Shown: piece after piece, positions 34,724 to 43,818 of the stretch
Position numbering within the stretch: position 1 is the stretch's first letter
Layout: each line of letters opens with the position of its first letter
Origin: Ponticaulis sp.
Lineage (GTDB): Bacteria > Pseudomonadota > Alphaproteobacteria > Caulobacterales > Hyphomonadaceae
Length of the DNA stretch: 64,000 nucleotides
Reading direction: 5' to 3'
Assembly: GCA_002723155.1 (NCBI GenBank)
Contig: PBNO01000014.1
Location: 59,402-123,401 of the forward strand
Made by a program: the position numbers and the translations under genes
The notes under the pieces: generated by a model
Told to the model about the DNA's origin: nothing
What the model saw: only the letters and a program-made list of their open reading frames with translations
The model's database searches: none

Positions 34724-36469
34724 TCAGGCGTCTTCACTCGATTTGGTGTGATAGGCCTCCTCGCGTTCAGTCGCGAGAAGCGCACGTACAGTTTCGTATT
34801 CATAGCCGAAACTGCGCAGCGCATTACCCGATAACTGAAGACCTGTTTCGACAACTTCCGGAACGACATAGTTTGCGCCAGCGCGCTCTAGTTCTGTCGC
34901 GTGCAAGGCATCGTGCGCCCGCGCGAGGATTGGAATATCAGGACGGACTGCGCGCACCGACCGCACCAGCATCTCAGTGATTTGCGGATTGTCGACGGTG
35001 ATGATGAAGACGGATGCGCCTTCCAGACCTACCGAATGGAGAAGTTCTGGCCGTGACGCATCGCCCAGATAGGCGCGATATCCGGCCTCGCGCGCGTTGG
35101 AGACAAGCCGCGCATTCATGTCCAGCGCGACAACATCGGCAGACTCCTGAGACAGAATTCGCGCCACAACCTCGCCGACGCGACCAAACCCGGCGAGCAG
35201 GACGTGGCCCTGATGATCGGAAAAGTCTTTAACTTCCTCGGCGACGGGTGCGTCATCAGGCAGCGTCTTTTTGGCGAGAAATTGCCCGATCTTCGACATT
35301 GCGGGAATGCAGAGCATGGACAAACCGGCGACTGCGGTAAGCGGCGCCGCGATGTCTGATGGTAGAATGCCGGTCGCCGACGCTGTTGCGACGACGACGA
35401 ACGCAAACTCGCCGGCAGGCGCTAGCAGGAATGCACTCTCAATTGCGATGGCGTTATCCTTGTTCAGAATACGCACCGCACAGTAAGCGGCGACAAGTTT
35501 TACGCTGATCAGAATGACCAGACCGAGCACAATGGTCAGAGGCTGTGAGGCGATGGCTGGTAAGTCCAGCCCCATGCCCACCGTCATGAAGAACAGGCCA
35601 AGCAGAATGCCCTTGAACGGCTCCAGATCAACTTCTGTCTGGTGTTTGAATTCTGTCTCACCAAGAAGAAGACCAGCCAGAAACGCGCCCAGCGCCAATG
35701 ACAGTCCCGCGCTGGCGGTAATCGCTGCTGCACCAACAACTGTCAGCAGTGTGAGCGCCATAAGGAAATCGCGGCCACCGGCAATGGCGACCATTTTAAA
35801 CAGCCGGCGCAGCACGAATTTGCCGATGAAGAAGATCACGGCAATGGCGATAACGCCCTGAATAAAGGCCTGCAAAAGCACGGATGTCAGGTTTGCGCCT
35901 TCTCCAATATTCAGAAGGCCGACAAAGATCAGGATCGGCGCAACCAGAATGTCCTGAAACAATAGAACGCCGAAGCTTGTCCGACCGACAGGTTTTGCTG
36001 CGATTTTCTCCTCGACCAGAACCTGCATGACAATCGCAGTGGAGGAGAGGGCGAGCGCCAGACCACAGACAATCGCGACGCTAGGGTCGGGAATGATGAG
36101 CCAGAACGCAATTGCCGCGAGCGACAGCGCGCTGACGGAGGCTTGCATGCCGCCAACGCCAAATACGGTTTTCTTCAGCGCCCAGAGCTTCTCGAAAGAG
36201 AATTCGAGCCCCAGCAAAAATAGAAGAAAGAGCACGCCAAGTTCGGCAAAGGGGGCGGCGGCTTCTGGCTCGGATATCGAAATATATTCCAGAACGGGCC
36301 AATGCTCGGCCAGCATGCCGACGCCAAACGGGCCTAGCGCGAGACCGGATACCATGAAACCGATAACCGCAGGCAGCTTCAGAAAGCGGAAGAAGGGAAC
36401 GGCCACGCCTGCAGCGAACAGGAACACCATTGCGTCCTTGATCAGGATTTCTTCGCCTGCCGTTGCCAT
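34724..36469 (-). CDS. CPA2 cation:proton antiporter with TrkA-N domain (KefB/KefC-like)
   Basis: 581 aa: about 12-13 membrane helices (for example VIGFMVSGLALGPFGVGML and LLFLLFLLGLEFSFEKLW), then a cytoplasmic Rossmann regulatory domain (GHVLLAGFGRVGEVVARILS) that binds nucleotide. This is the architecture of Kef-type potassium/proton antiporters and related YbaL proteins. Likely role is potassium or pH homeostasis. It lacks the KefF/KefG partner nearby. Single gene, convergent with flagellin 5. Confidence 0.88.
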   Translation of the reverse strand: MATAGEEILIKDAMVFLFAAGVAVPFFRFLKLPAVIGFMVSGLALGPFGVGMLAEHWPVLEYISISEPEAAAPFAELGVLFLLFLLGLEFSFEKLWALKKTVFGVGGMQASVSALSLAAIAFWLIIPDPSVAIVCGLALALSSTAIVMQVLVEEKIAAKPVGRTSFGVLLFQDILVAPILIFVGLLNIGEGANLTSVLLQAFIQGVIAIAVIFFIGKFVLRRLFKMVAIAGGRDFLMALTLLTVVGAAAITASAGLSLALGAFLAGLLLGETEFKHQTEVDLEPFKGILLGLFFMTVGMGLDLPAIASQPLTIVLGLVILISVKLVAAYCAVRILNKDNAIAIESAFLLAPAGEFAFVVVATASATGILPSDIAAPLTAVAGLSMLCIPAMSKIGQFLAKKTLPDDAPVAEEVKDFSDHQGHVLLAGFGRVGEVVARILSQESADVVALDMNARLVSNAREAGYRAYLGDASRPELLHSVGLEGASVFIITVDNPQITEMLVRSVRAVRPDIPILARAHDALHATELERAGANYVVPEVVETGLQLSGNALRSFGYEYETVRALLATEREEAYHTKSSEDA

Positions 36470-36698
36470 AGTTCAATCACCCCCTGAATCGCCGATGTCT
36501 ATCGTTTACCAGCTTTGCGGCGCGGTGAAGAGGTGGCGGCCTTAAAAGAGTGCTGCGGTATACTTTCGCATTATTTTGCTTCAGAAATGCAGGCGAGCCG
36601 CTTTATTCGTGCTCAAGCTGTTCGGTGCAGTGAAGAGTTCAATTCAGATATGCAAATTTAGCGCTTGAACTTTGCCGCTAAAGGCGTAGAGGGGCCTC

Positions 36699-37337
36699 AT
36701 GTCTCAGGATCTTATCTCTCTTTTCTCGGCAAGTTTTGTCACCTTCTTCGTGCTGGTGGACGCGCTGGGCGTTGCCCCTGTTTTCGCATCCATGACTGCG
36801 CCAGGCGGACCTGCGTATTCGCGCAAAATGGCGGTCAAATCAGTTTTTGTGGCGACCATTATCGTGTTTGCGTTCGCCTTCGGTGGCTCATGGCTGCTTG
36901 AGAAGATGCATATCTCTATCGATGCGTTCCGTGCAGCCGGTGGTTTGCTGCTCTTTCTGATCGCGCTCGACATGGTGTTTGAGAAGCGCACAGAGCGCCG
37001 TGAGCATCGTGCCGAAACGCACATGGCGGAACACGCGATGGAAGATATTTCCGTTTTTCCGCTCGGTATTCCAATGCTCGCGGGTCCGGGTACGATCGCC
37101 ACAGCGATGCTCTATATGAGCAACTCCAGCAATTTCGCAGAGCAAGGCGTGGTTCTCGCCGCATTTGCGCTCAACATGGTGATTTGCCTTGCCATGTTCC
37201 TGCTGGCTGGTCCGCTCGTTCGCATGATGGGCGACAGTGTGGCCGGTGGTCTGACCCGTATCCTCGGCGTTATTCTGGCGGCGCTGTCTGTTCAGCTGCT
37301 CATTGACGGCATTAAAGGCGCGTTCAATCTGGGATGA
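36699..37337 (+). CDS. MarC-family integral membrane protein
   Basis: 212 aa with six membrane helices and the family pattern FFVLVDALGVAPVF near the start, AAGGLLLFLIALDMVF in the middle and FPLGIPMLAGPGTIATAMLY at the centre. The MarC family (UPF0056) has no firmly established function; the once-proposed role in multiple antibiotic resistance was not supported. GGGGCC precedes the ATG. Confidence 0.88.
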   Translation: MSQDLISLFSASFVTFFVLVDALGVAPVFASMTAPGGPAYSRKMAVKSVFVATIIVFAFAFGGSWLLEKMHISIDAFRAAGGLLLFLIALDMVFEKRTERREHRAETHMAEHAMEDISVFPLGIPMLAGPGTIATAMLYMSNSSNFAEQGVVLAAFALNMVICLAMFLLAGPLVRMMGDSVAGGLTRILGVILAALSVQLLIDGIKGAFNLG

Positions 37338-37474
37338 TCTCACCCCCGATGTCAGTCTGCCTTACACACGAATGTGTGAGGCAGAGTTGAACTGGTAGTC
37401 GCCAGATTGTCTCCCACATATCCCGCTCAGGTAGGGGCATGGACGAGGCTGTTCGGGCAGAACTGCCGTAGATT

Positions 37475-38425
37475 GTGGGAACGGGAATCTTGAAATTTTT
37501 GAAATGGACCGGCGCTGTGCTGGTCGTCGTCGCAGTGTCGCTTGTCGGCCTGCTTTATGCCTATGTCAGCTGGATCCCCCGTGGACCGGAACTGACCGAC
37601 CCTGTGCAAACGGCTGAAGGTACATCCAGTTTTGTGATGACCGCATATGAGACGTCGGACAGGCGGACCATTCGGGTCTGGACGCATCGCCCTGAGAGTT
37701 GGACGCCAACAGATCCGGTGCTGTTTGTAATGCACGGCATGGGCCGCAATGCGGACGATTATTTGGATGCCTGGGCTGAAACGGCAGACGCACAGGGCAT
37801 ACTCGTCATCGCGCCTGAATTTGAAAACCGGTTCTCGCGCTATGTCACTGCGGACTATCAGGAGGGCAATGTCCGGAACGTGTTCGGAGCGATGAACCCT
37901 GAAAGCGAATGGGCCTTCACTGTCATCGAAAACATTGTCGACGAGCTGAATGCACGCAATGACTGGGCGATCTCAGAATATGATATGTTCGGGCATTCTG
38001 CGGGCTCTCAGTTCATTCAGCGTATGGTGATGATGAAGCCGGAGGCGCGTATTCGTCACGCTATTGCGGCAAATGCAGGCACGTACACATTCCCTGACGA
38101 AAACGTGCCATATCCGTATGGCCTTCAGAATATGCCATTCTCTGCGGCAGAGACGTATGGAACTGAGCTGACAATTCTACTCGGTGAGAACGACAATACC
38201 GCTGATCAGGGGTTTCTGGAGCAGACAGATCGCGCCATGGCGCAGGGCAATTTCCGGTTAGACCGCGGACAGAACCTGTTTGCTGCAGCTGAGGCGGACG
38301 CTGAGGCGCGGAACGTGCCATTCGTATGGCAAGTTCAGATCGTGCCCGGTGTAGGACATAATTATCGCGCCATGTCGGATGCAGCAGCAGAGCTGTTGGT
38401 GACATTGGGTAATGATGCAGAGTGA
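37475..38425 (+). CDS. Membrane-anchored alpha/beta hydrolase-like protein
   Basis: About 316 aa. One N-terminal helix (WTGAVLVVVAVSLVGLLYAY) anchors or exports the protein; the rest has an esterase pattern: VLFVMHGMGRNADDYLDAW, nucleophile elbow MFGHSAGSQFIQRM and a late His in VPGVGHNYRAM. It resembles poly(3-hydroxyalkanoate)-depolymerase or peptidase-S9-like hydrolases, but no substrate can be given. The start is uncertain: GTG 37475 is used, TTG 37490 is possible, and no ATG is available. A terminator follows. Confidence 0.72.
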   Translation: MGTGILKFLKWTGAVLVVVAVSLVGLLYAYVSWIPRGPELTDPVQTAEGTSSFVMTAYETSDRRTIRVWTHRPESWTPTDPVLFVMHGMGRNADDYLDAWAETADAQGILVIAPEFENRFSRYVTADYQEGNVRNVFGAMNPESEWAFTVIENIVDELNARNDWAISEYDMFGHSAGSQFIQRMVMMKPEARIRHAIAANAGTYTFPDENVPYPYGLQNMPFSAAETYGTELTILLGENDNTADQGFLEQTDRAMAQGNFRLDRGQNLFAAAEADAEARNVPFVWQVQIVPGVGHNYRAMSDAAAELLVTLGNDAE

Positions 38426-38451
38426 CGCCGACTTAATCTGATCCCAAACAG

Positions 38452-38486
38452 AAATGCCGCCTCCATCCGGAAGCGGCATTTTTTTG
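38452..38486. terminator. Terminator between the hydrolase and pseB-like genes
   Basis: AAATGCCGCCTCC (38452-38464) pairs with GGAAGCGGCATTT with one mismatch and is followed by a run of T residues. A preceding AAA allows use from the minus strand too, serving both convergent genes. Confidence 0.88.
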
Positions 38487-38504
38487 AAGTCCGTGTCAGG
38501 CGCG

Positions 38505-39620
38505 TTAGCCGGCCTTGCTGACGTCTGATGTCGGTGCGAGTGGAAGCTCGCCCATTTCAGGGAAGGCTGCCTGCAGCATACCCAGAAGGCCGCGCGCATC
38601 CATGCGCTCAGGGTTGCGGTTAGACGCATAATAGAAGCCGTCTTCCATCTGGCTTGCGCCGCGTTCCAGCCATTTTGCCATCAGCTTCTCATCGAGCGCA
38701 GGCAGAATTGCGAAACGGTCTGGGATTTCGATGGTTGAACGGCCATCATCTTCGGCGACCATGGTTTCGTGCAGCTTCTCGCCCGGACGAATACCGATCA
38801 CTTTATGCGGCAGGTGCGGGGCGACAGACTTTGCCAGCTCAACCACGGTTGTAGACGGGATTTTTGGAACAAAGATCTCGCCGCCTTCCATCAGTTCGAG
38901 GCTGGAGAGCACGAAATTCACGCCTTGCTCCAGCGTGATCCAGAAGCGTGTCATGCGCTCGTCAGTGATTGGCAGGTGATCTGCACCTTCCGCGACCAGT
39001 TTCTTGAAGAACGGAACGACAGAGCCGCGAGAGCCGACAACATTGCCATACCGCACCACCGAGAAGCGGCAGCCATTGCGACCGGAAAGGTTATTGGCTG
39101 CTGCGAAAATCTTGTCGGAGGCCAGCTTGGTCGCGCCATAAAGGTTAATCGGGCTGGCGGCTTTATCGGTGGAAAGCGCTACAACCTTCTGCACGCCAGC
39201 GCGGATGCAGGCATTCACCACGTTCTCTGCGCCCATAATATTAGTTTTGACGCATTCCATCGGGTTGTATTCAGCGATCGGAACATGCTTCAGCGCGGCG
39301 GCGTGGATAACGAAATCAATGTCGCGCATTGCCATTTCAAGGCGGGCCTGATCGCGAACATCGCCGATAAAGTAACGCAGAAACTCATGTTTCTGCATCG
39401 GAAACTCCTGAGCCATCTCGTATTGCTTCAGCTCGTCGCGAGAGAAGATAACAAGGCGGCGCGGCGTCCAGTTGTCGGTGATGATCTTTACGAGCTTCTT
39501 GCCGAAAGAGCCGGTACCACCTGTAATCAGGATGGATTTTCCGTTGAGATCAGGAAATGGCGTACGGAAATCGCGTGTGATCCCTTGCAGATCAATGTCG
39601 GAAGCTGCTGCGATACTCAT
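38505..39620 (-). CDS. pseB: UDP-N-acetylglucosamine 4,6-dehydratase, PseB/FlmA-like
   Basis: 371 aa from ATG 39620 (GGGG upstream; the longer frame needs TTG). Short-chain-dehydrogenase fold: NAD-binding ILITGGTGSFGKKLV, catalytic TDKAA with the following YGATKLASD (in place of a plain YxxxK), and the family block VVRYGNVVGSRGSVVPFFKK. This is the inverting dehydratase that starts pseudaminic acid synthesis and is needed for flagellin glycosylation (PseB in Campylobacter, FlmA in Caulobacter). It faces away from the other sugar genes; the PseC aminotransferase that usually follows is not in the window. Confidence 0.88.
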   Translation of the reverse strand: MSIAAASDIDLQGITRDFRTPFPDLNGKSILITGGTGSFGKKLVKIITDNWTPRRLVIFSRDELKQYEMAQEFPMQKHEFLRYFIGDVRDQARLEMAMRDIDFVIHAAALKHVPIAEYNPMECVKTNIMGAENVVNACIRAGVQKVVALSTDKAASPINLYGATKLASDKIFAAANNLSGRNGCRFSVVRYGNVVGSRGSVVPFFKKLVAEGADHLPITDERMTRFWITLEQGVNFVLSSLELMEGGEIFVPKIPSTTVVELAKSVAPHLPHKVIGIRPGEKLHETMVAEDDGRSTIEIPDRFAILPALDEKLMAKWLERGASQMEDGFYYASNRNPERMDARGLLGMLQAAFPEMGELPLAPTSDVSKAG

Positions 39621-39721
39621 GGTCTGAACCCCTTCAATTTGGTTCAAATTTGTTCTTTCGGTTAAAGATATGCGTGCTTTGCTTTACCAATCCTTAGCGC
39701 CTGAAATGTTTAACTACGCGC

Positions 39722-40594
39722 ATGATACGCGCGCCTGTTTCCGTTGTGCTCTGTGCACGCAACGAAGCGAGCCGGATTGAGAAATCGATCCGGGCTATTG
39801 AGGCGTGCCAGCCGGACGAGCTGATTGTCGTGGATGGTGGCTCGACAGACGACACTGTCGCGATCGCCGAAGGTCTCGGCGCGAAGGTGATCGGCTCTGG
39901 TGGACGAGGGCTGGCGCCAGACCGCCAGCTTGGGGCCGACAATGCCACGCACGACCTCATAGCCTTCATTGATGCCGACCACCGTCCTGCGCCGGATGCG
40001 CTCGTTTCGCTCCAGCGAGACATGGACGAGTTCGGTCTGGATGTCGTTCAGGCGGGTGTCGGTATTGAAGATAATGGCTTCTGGAACCGTGCAGAGCATG
40101 ACGCGATGGCGGTCTTCCAGCACCAGCCGGGCCCGCGCACTCTTATGATCGGTGTCGCTCCAACCCTCTACCGCAAAGAGGTGTTGCAGGCCGTTCGCTT
40201 TGACGAGGTGAACAAAGACCAGTCCGATGATGCGGACCTCTTCAAGCGTATCGTCGATACGGGACGGTTCACATTCGGGGTAGGGCGCACCATCGTGCCG
40301 CAATATCACCACCCTGAATTCTCCGATTATTTGGGCAAGTTCCGCTGGTATGGACGCCGCGATGCCGAGTTCATCCGCACCCATCCGGACCGTGCCCATT
40401 CCATGTATTTTCACCTGTTCGTTCGCTATCCGATCTGGCGGCCGATCAAATCTGTTTTCACCGGCCGTCCACGCGCCGCGATCTATTTCTGGGTCTGCGG
40501 GCTGACGCGACTTGGTGTCGTAATCTCGAAGCGTACGCAGGCCCTGTTCTCACGGCCCCAGACGCAACCTTCAGAATCCGGAGATGCAGCATGA
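39722..40594 (+). CDS. Family 2 glycosyltransferase
   Basis: 290 aa, GT-A fold: SVVLCARNEASRIEKSIRAI, the nucleotide-binding VVDGGSTDDTVAIAEGLGAK, and the metal-binding region IAFIDADHRP. The C-terminal part has a weak hydrophobic segment (AAIYFWVCGLTRLGVVI), suggesting membrane association. First gene of a tightly overlapping set (it overlaps the SpsF-like gene by 4 bp), so it probably uses or modifies the sugar the set produces. Donor and acceptor are unknown. Confidence 0.85.
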   Translation: MIRAPVSVVLCARNEASRIEKSIRAIEACQPDELIVVDGGSTDDTVAIAEGLGAKVIGSGGRGLAPDRQLGADNATHDLIAFIDADHRPAPDALVSLQRDMDEFGLDVVQAGVGIEDNGFWNRAEHDAMAVFQHQPGPRTLMIGVAPTLYRKEVLQAVRFDEVNKDQSDDADLFKRIVDTGRFTFGVGRTIVPQYHHPEFSDYLGKFRWYGRRDAEFIRTHPDRAHSMYFHLFVRYPIWRPIKSVFTGRPRAAIYFWVCGLTRLGVVISKRTQALFSRPQTQPSESGDAA

Positions 40595-41373
40595 CGCTTG
40601 CGGTTATCGTTCAGGCCCGCATGGGCTCTTCCCGTTGCCCGGGCAAAGTGATGATGGATCTTGGCGGCGAGCCATTCCTGAAGCGCTGCCTTGATCGCTG
40701 CGACCAGATACCGGGTGCGGATATGGTTGTGGTCGCTGTACCTGATCTGGCACAGGACGATCCCGTTGCTGAAGCTGCCGAAAGCTGGGGCTATAAGGTT
40801 GTGCGCGGTCCTGAAAAGGACGTTCTCGCCCGTTATGCGCTGGCGGCGCGTGAAGTGATCGCAACGGCCGTTATGCGCGTGACCTCGGATTGCCCGCTCA
40901 TTGATCCGGAAATCTGCGGCGAGACGATCCGCTTCTGGAAAGAGACGCAGGCCGACTATGGCTGCAACAACATGCCTCCGGGCTTTCCGCACGGGCTGGA
41001 CTGTGAAGTCTTCCATGCCGGCCATCTGCATGCTGCTAATCATCTGGCTGAAGACCCGTATGAGCGTGAACACGTCACGCCATGGATACGCAATCATCCA
41101 AACCTGACACACGCATCCATTAAAGGCCCGAAAGGCGGTATGGAACGCCTGCGCTGGACACTCGACTATGAAGAAGACGTCGAAATGTTCCGCGCGCTTT
41201 ACGCAGCGATGGGCGAGGATGCACCGTTTGCGCGTGCTGCTGACTATCTGGCGATGTGCATGCGCCGCCCTGATATTCCGGCGATTAACGACATGCGTAT
41301 TGATCCGGCGCGACTGGCCGCCGAACAGGAAGCGGACGTGTCTGGCGCAAGCCAGACATCGCTTGCCGCGTAA
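40591..41373 (+). CDS. SpsF-like cytidylyltransferase
   Basis: 260 aa. N-terminal VIVQARMGSSRCPGKVMMDL is the signature of the SpsF/CMP-sugar nucleotidyltransferase group, and TSDCPLIDPEI supplies the metal-binding Asp. Later residues RWTLDYEEDVEMF fit SpsF relatives. In a nonulosonic acid cluster the natural role is activation of the sugar with CTP to the CMP form, the PseF or LegF step. It overlaps both neighbours by a few bases. Confidence 0.82.
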   Translation: MTLAVIVQARMGSSRCPGKVMMDLGGEPFLKRCLDRCDQIPGADMVVVAVPDLAQDDPVAEAAESWGYKVVRGPEKDVLARYALAAREVIATAVMRVTSDCPLIDPEICGETIRFWKETQADYGCNNMPPGFPHGLDCEVFHAGHLHAANHLAEDPYEREHVTPWIRNHPNLTHASIKGPKGGMERLRWTLDYEEDVEMFRALYAAMGEDAPFARAADYLAMCMRRPDIPAINDMRIDPARLAAEQEADVSGASQTSLAA

Positions 41374-42263
41374 TGAGCGTTCTGGTTCTCGGCGCAACCG
41401 GCCTTCTGGGCACGGAAGTGATGGCGGTGCTGCAGGAGCGCGGCGTACGCGCGCTTGGTGCTGCCCGTTCGGGCGCTGACCTCCAGATTGATGTGACAAA
41501 CCAGATGGGGCTGTTTCGTCTGCTCTGTCAGACGGATGCCACGGCTGTCATCAACTGCGTTGCCAATGTGAACCTTGCCGCCTGCGAAGCCGATCAGGAA
41601 ATGTCCTATCGCGTAAATGCAGCGCCGGTCGCCGTGCTTGCGGCATGGAGCCAGCAGACCGAAGGGCGTCTCATTCACGTCTCAACCGATCAGTTCTTCC
41701 GTGGCGATCCCCGCGAAAAGCATGATGAGGCCGCGCTCGTTCATATGATCAATGCCTATGGCGCGTCCAAATTTACAGCCGAGACCATGGCACGTGAAGC
41801 ACCGAACGGTCTCGTTGTGCGCACCAATATTTGCGGCGCGAAGAAGGGCTTTGGTCGCTGGGCAATCGACAGCCTGACAAAACGCACGCCTATCGGTGCC
41901 TTCACTGACTATTTTACCTCCACCATGCATGTCCGCGCCTGCGCTGAGGGGCTGGTGGACCTGATGGCGACGGACGAGACCGGCGTGATCAATCTGGCGT
42001 CGCGTGATGTCAGCTCAAAAGAAGAATTCATGCAGGCGCTTGCCGCTGAGCTTGGCATCAATCCGGACTGGATGGTGCAGAGTTCCGCGCGCGATATGAC
42101 GCCGGAACGCGCGCTCTCCTGCGGACTGGATGTCTCGCGGGCCGAAGCCGTCCTTGGCCGCGCCATGCCAACCCTTTCGGACACCGTCCGTTCACTCGTT
42201 CACGAGGATGCACAATGCGTTACGACCACGAATTCAGCATCGGCGACCGTAAGATCGGCCTGA
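41373..42263 (+). CDS. RmlD-like NAD(P)-dependent sugar reductase/epimerase
   Basis: 296 aa of the extended SDR family: VLVLGATGLLGTEVMAVL binds the cofactor, NCVANVNLAACEADQEMSYRVNA matches RmlD, and the active site reads HVSTDQFF with YGASKFTAETMA. RmlD reduces dTDP-4-dehydrorhamnose, but rmlA/B/C are absent, so this enzyme more likely reduces a 4-keto intermediate or side chain of the nonulosonic acid. Begins at the last base of the preceding stop and overlaps the NeuB gene by 49 bp. Confidence 0.8.
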   Translation: MSVLVLGATGLLGTEVMAVLQERGVRALGAARSGADLQIDVTNQMGLFRLLCQTDATAVINCVANVNLAACEADQEMSYRVNAAPVAVLAAWSQQTEGRLIHVSTDQFFRGDPREKHDEAALVHMINAYGASKFTAETMAREAPNGLVVRTNICGAKKGFGRWAIDSLTKRTPIGAFTDYFTSTMHVRACAEGLVDLMATDETGVINLASRDVSSKEEFMQALAAELGINPDWMVQSSARDMTPERALSCGLDVSRAEAVLGRAMPTLSDTVRSLVHEDAQCVTTTNSASATVRSA

Positions 42264-43291
42264 ACGAGCCGACTTATTTCATCGCTGACATTGCAAGCTC
42301 GCATGATGGAGAGCTCTCCCGCGCTAAAGACCTGATCTGGCTGGCGAAGGAAGCTGGCGCCGATTGCGCGAAATTCCAGCACTTTCTGGCGCGCGATATT
42401 GTCTCCGATGAGGGCTTTCGCTCGCTCGGCGGGCAGATGGCGCATCAGGCGGCATGGAAGCAGTCTGTCTACGACATCTTCGAGAAGTATCAGACCCCAC
42501 GGGACTGGACGGATGAACTCGTCGCCGAGAGTAAGAAGGCTGATATCGATTTCATGACGACGCCATATGATCTGGCCGCGATTGATCTGGTCGATAAGCA
42601 TTTGAAAGCCTGGAAAATCGGCTCGGGCGATATTGGCTGGAACCAGTTCATTGAAGAGGTGTGTTCGCGCGGTAAGCCTGTCTTCCTAGCTACAGGTGCA
42701 GCTGACATGGAAGATGTCGAGCGCGCGGTGGATGCGGCGCTCGCGAAAACCCGTGAACTCTGCCTCATGCAGTGCAATACCAATTACACGGGAAGCCTTG
42801 AAAACTTTGCGAATGTGAACCTCAACGTGCTTCGCGCTTTTGCTCTGAAATATCCGGGAATGCCGCTAGGCCTGTCCGATCACACTCCGGGCCATGCTGC
42901 CGTACTTGGTGCTGTGACGCTGGGCGCATGTGCAGTCGAGAAACACTTCACGGACGACAATAACCGCGATGGCCCTGACCATCCATTCTCCATGAACCCG
43001 CAAAGCTGGCGCGACATGGTCGATCGCACACGCGAACTTGAGCTGGCGCTGGGCGACGGTGTCAAACGCATCGAAGCGAACGAGCATGACAGTGCTGTAG
43101 TGCAGCGTCGTTGCTTGCGCGCGACACGCGATCTGGAGGCCGGTGAAACGATTACGGATGCTGATCTCGTGGCGCTTCGTCCGCGCCCTGAAGGCTCCGT
43201 TGAGCCGTTCGAGCAGGATCTGGTTGTTGGTCAGCCTCTGACGGCCGCTGTGAAAAAGGGCGATGCCCTGATGTGGGAGTATGTGGGCTGA
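42215..43291 (+). CDS. neuB: Nonulosonic acid synthase, NeuB family (PseI/LegI/NeuB)
   Basis: 358 aa. Residues about 1-280 form the NeuB TIM barrel that condenses phosphoenolpyruvate with a hexose derivative (FIADIASSHDGELSRAKDLI, KIGSGDIGWNQFIEEV, GLSDHTPGHAAVLGAVTLGA, then VEKHFTD). The C-terminal part (about 295-358, RCLRATRDLEAGETITDADL) is the antifreeze-like SAF domain typical of these enzymes. Which sugar is made (pseudaminic, legionaminic or another) cannot be fixed from sequence. Overlaps neighbours on both sides within the cluster. Confidence 0.9.
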   Translation: MRYDHEFSIGDRKIGLNEPTYFIADIASSHDGELSRAKDLIWLAKEAGADCAKFQHFLARDIVSDEGFRSLGGQMAHQAAWKQSVYDIFEKYQTPRDWTDELVAESKKADIDFMTTPYDLAAIDLVDKHLKAWKIGSGDIGWNQFIEEVCSRGKPVFLATGAADMEDVERAVDAALAKTRELCLMQCNTNYTGSLENFANVNLNVLRAFALKYPGMPLGLSDHTPGHAAVLGAVTLGACAVEKHFTDDNNRDGPDHPFSMNPQSWRDMVDRTRELELALGDGVKRIEANEHDSAVVQRRCLRATRDLEAGETITDADLVALRPRPEGSVEPFEQDLVVGQPLTAAVKKGDALMWEYVG

Positions 43292-43818
43292 TGCTGACGG
43301 GTGAAATCACAGGCCTTCGCGCCATTGAAGAGAACGATTTGGAACAGCTTCTGGCCTGGCGGAACGATCCGCGTATGCGCCGCTTCTTCCGCGAATACCG
43401 CGAGCTGAACATGACCCAGCAAAAGAGCTGGTTTGATGCAAAGGTGAACAACGATCCGGCGACACGTATGTTCGCTATCGTCGACCTTGAAACCAAAGAA
43501 CTGATGGGTGCGGCAGGGCTCTGCTATATTGATGGCATCAACCGCAATGCAGACTTCTCGATCTATCTGGGGATCGATGATCTCTACATAGATGAGGATT
43601 ACGCGCCGGATGCGGGCCGCGTTCTGCTCCGCTACGGGTTTGAAGAGCTGAACCTTCACAAGGTCTGGGCCGAGATTTATTCGATCGACAAGCCGAAGCA
43701 GCAGCTATTCTACGAGCTGGGCTTTACGCGCGAAGGCGTGCATCGCGAAACACACTGGACTGAAGGCCAATGGGTGGACAGCCTGTTCTATGGATTGCTT
43801 GCGAAAGACTTCCGCTAG
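43291..43818 (+). CDS. GNAT N-acetyltransferase, PseH-like
   Basis: 175 aa from ATG 43291, which overlaps the neuB stop (TGATG). RimJ/RimL-type GNAT fold: GLRAIEENDLEQLLAWRNDP at the start, the acetyl-CoA region near EDYAPDAGRVLLRYGFEELN and the C-terminal LFYELGFTREGV. PseH acetylates the 4-amino sugar intermediate of pseudaminic acid and is the expected partner here. Ends convergent with, and 4 bp into, the next gene. Confidence 0.83.
   Translation: MLTGEITGLRAIEENDLEQLLAWRNDPRMRRFFREYRELNMTQQKSWFDAKVNNDPATRMFAIVDLETKELMGAAGLCYIDGINRNADFSIYLGIDDLYIDEDYAPDAGRVLLRYGFEELNLHKVWAEIYSIDKPKQQLFYELGFTREGVHRETHWTEGQWVDSLFYGLLAKDFR

Noticed and set aside
37356-37386. Hairpin after the marC-like gene as a terminator
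   Set aside because: The stem has a bulge and no T run follows.
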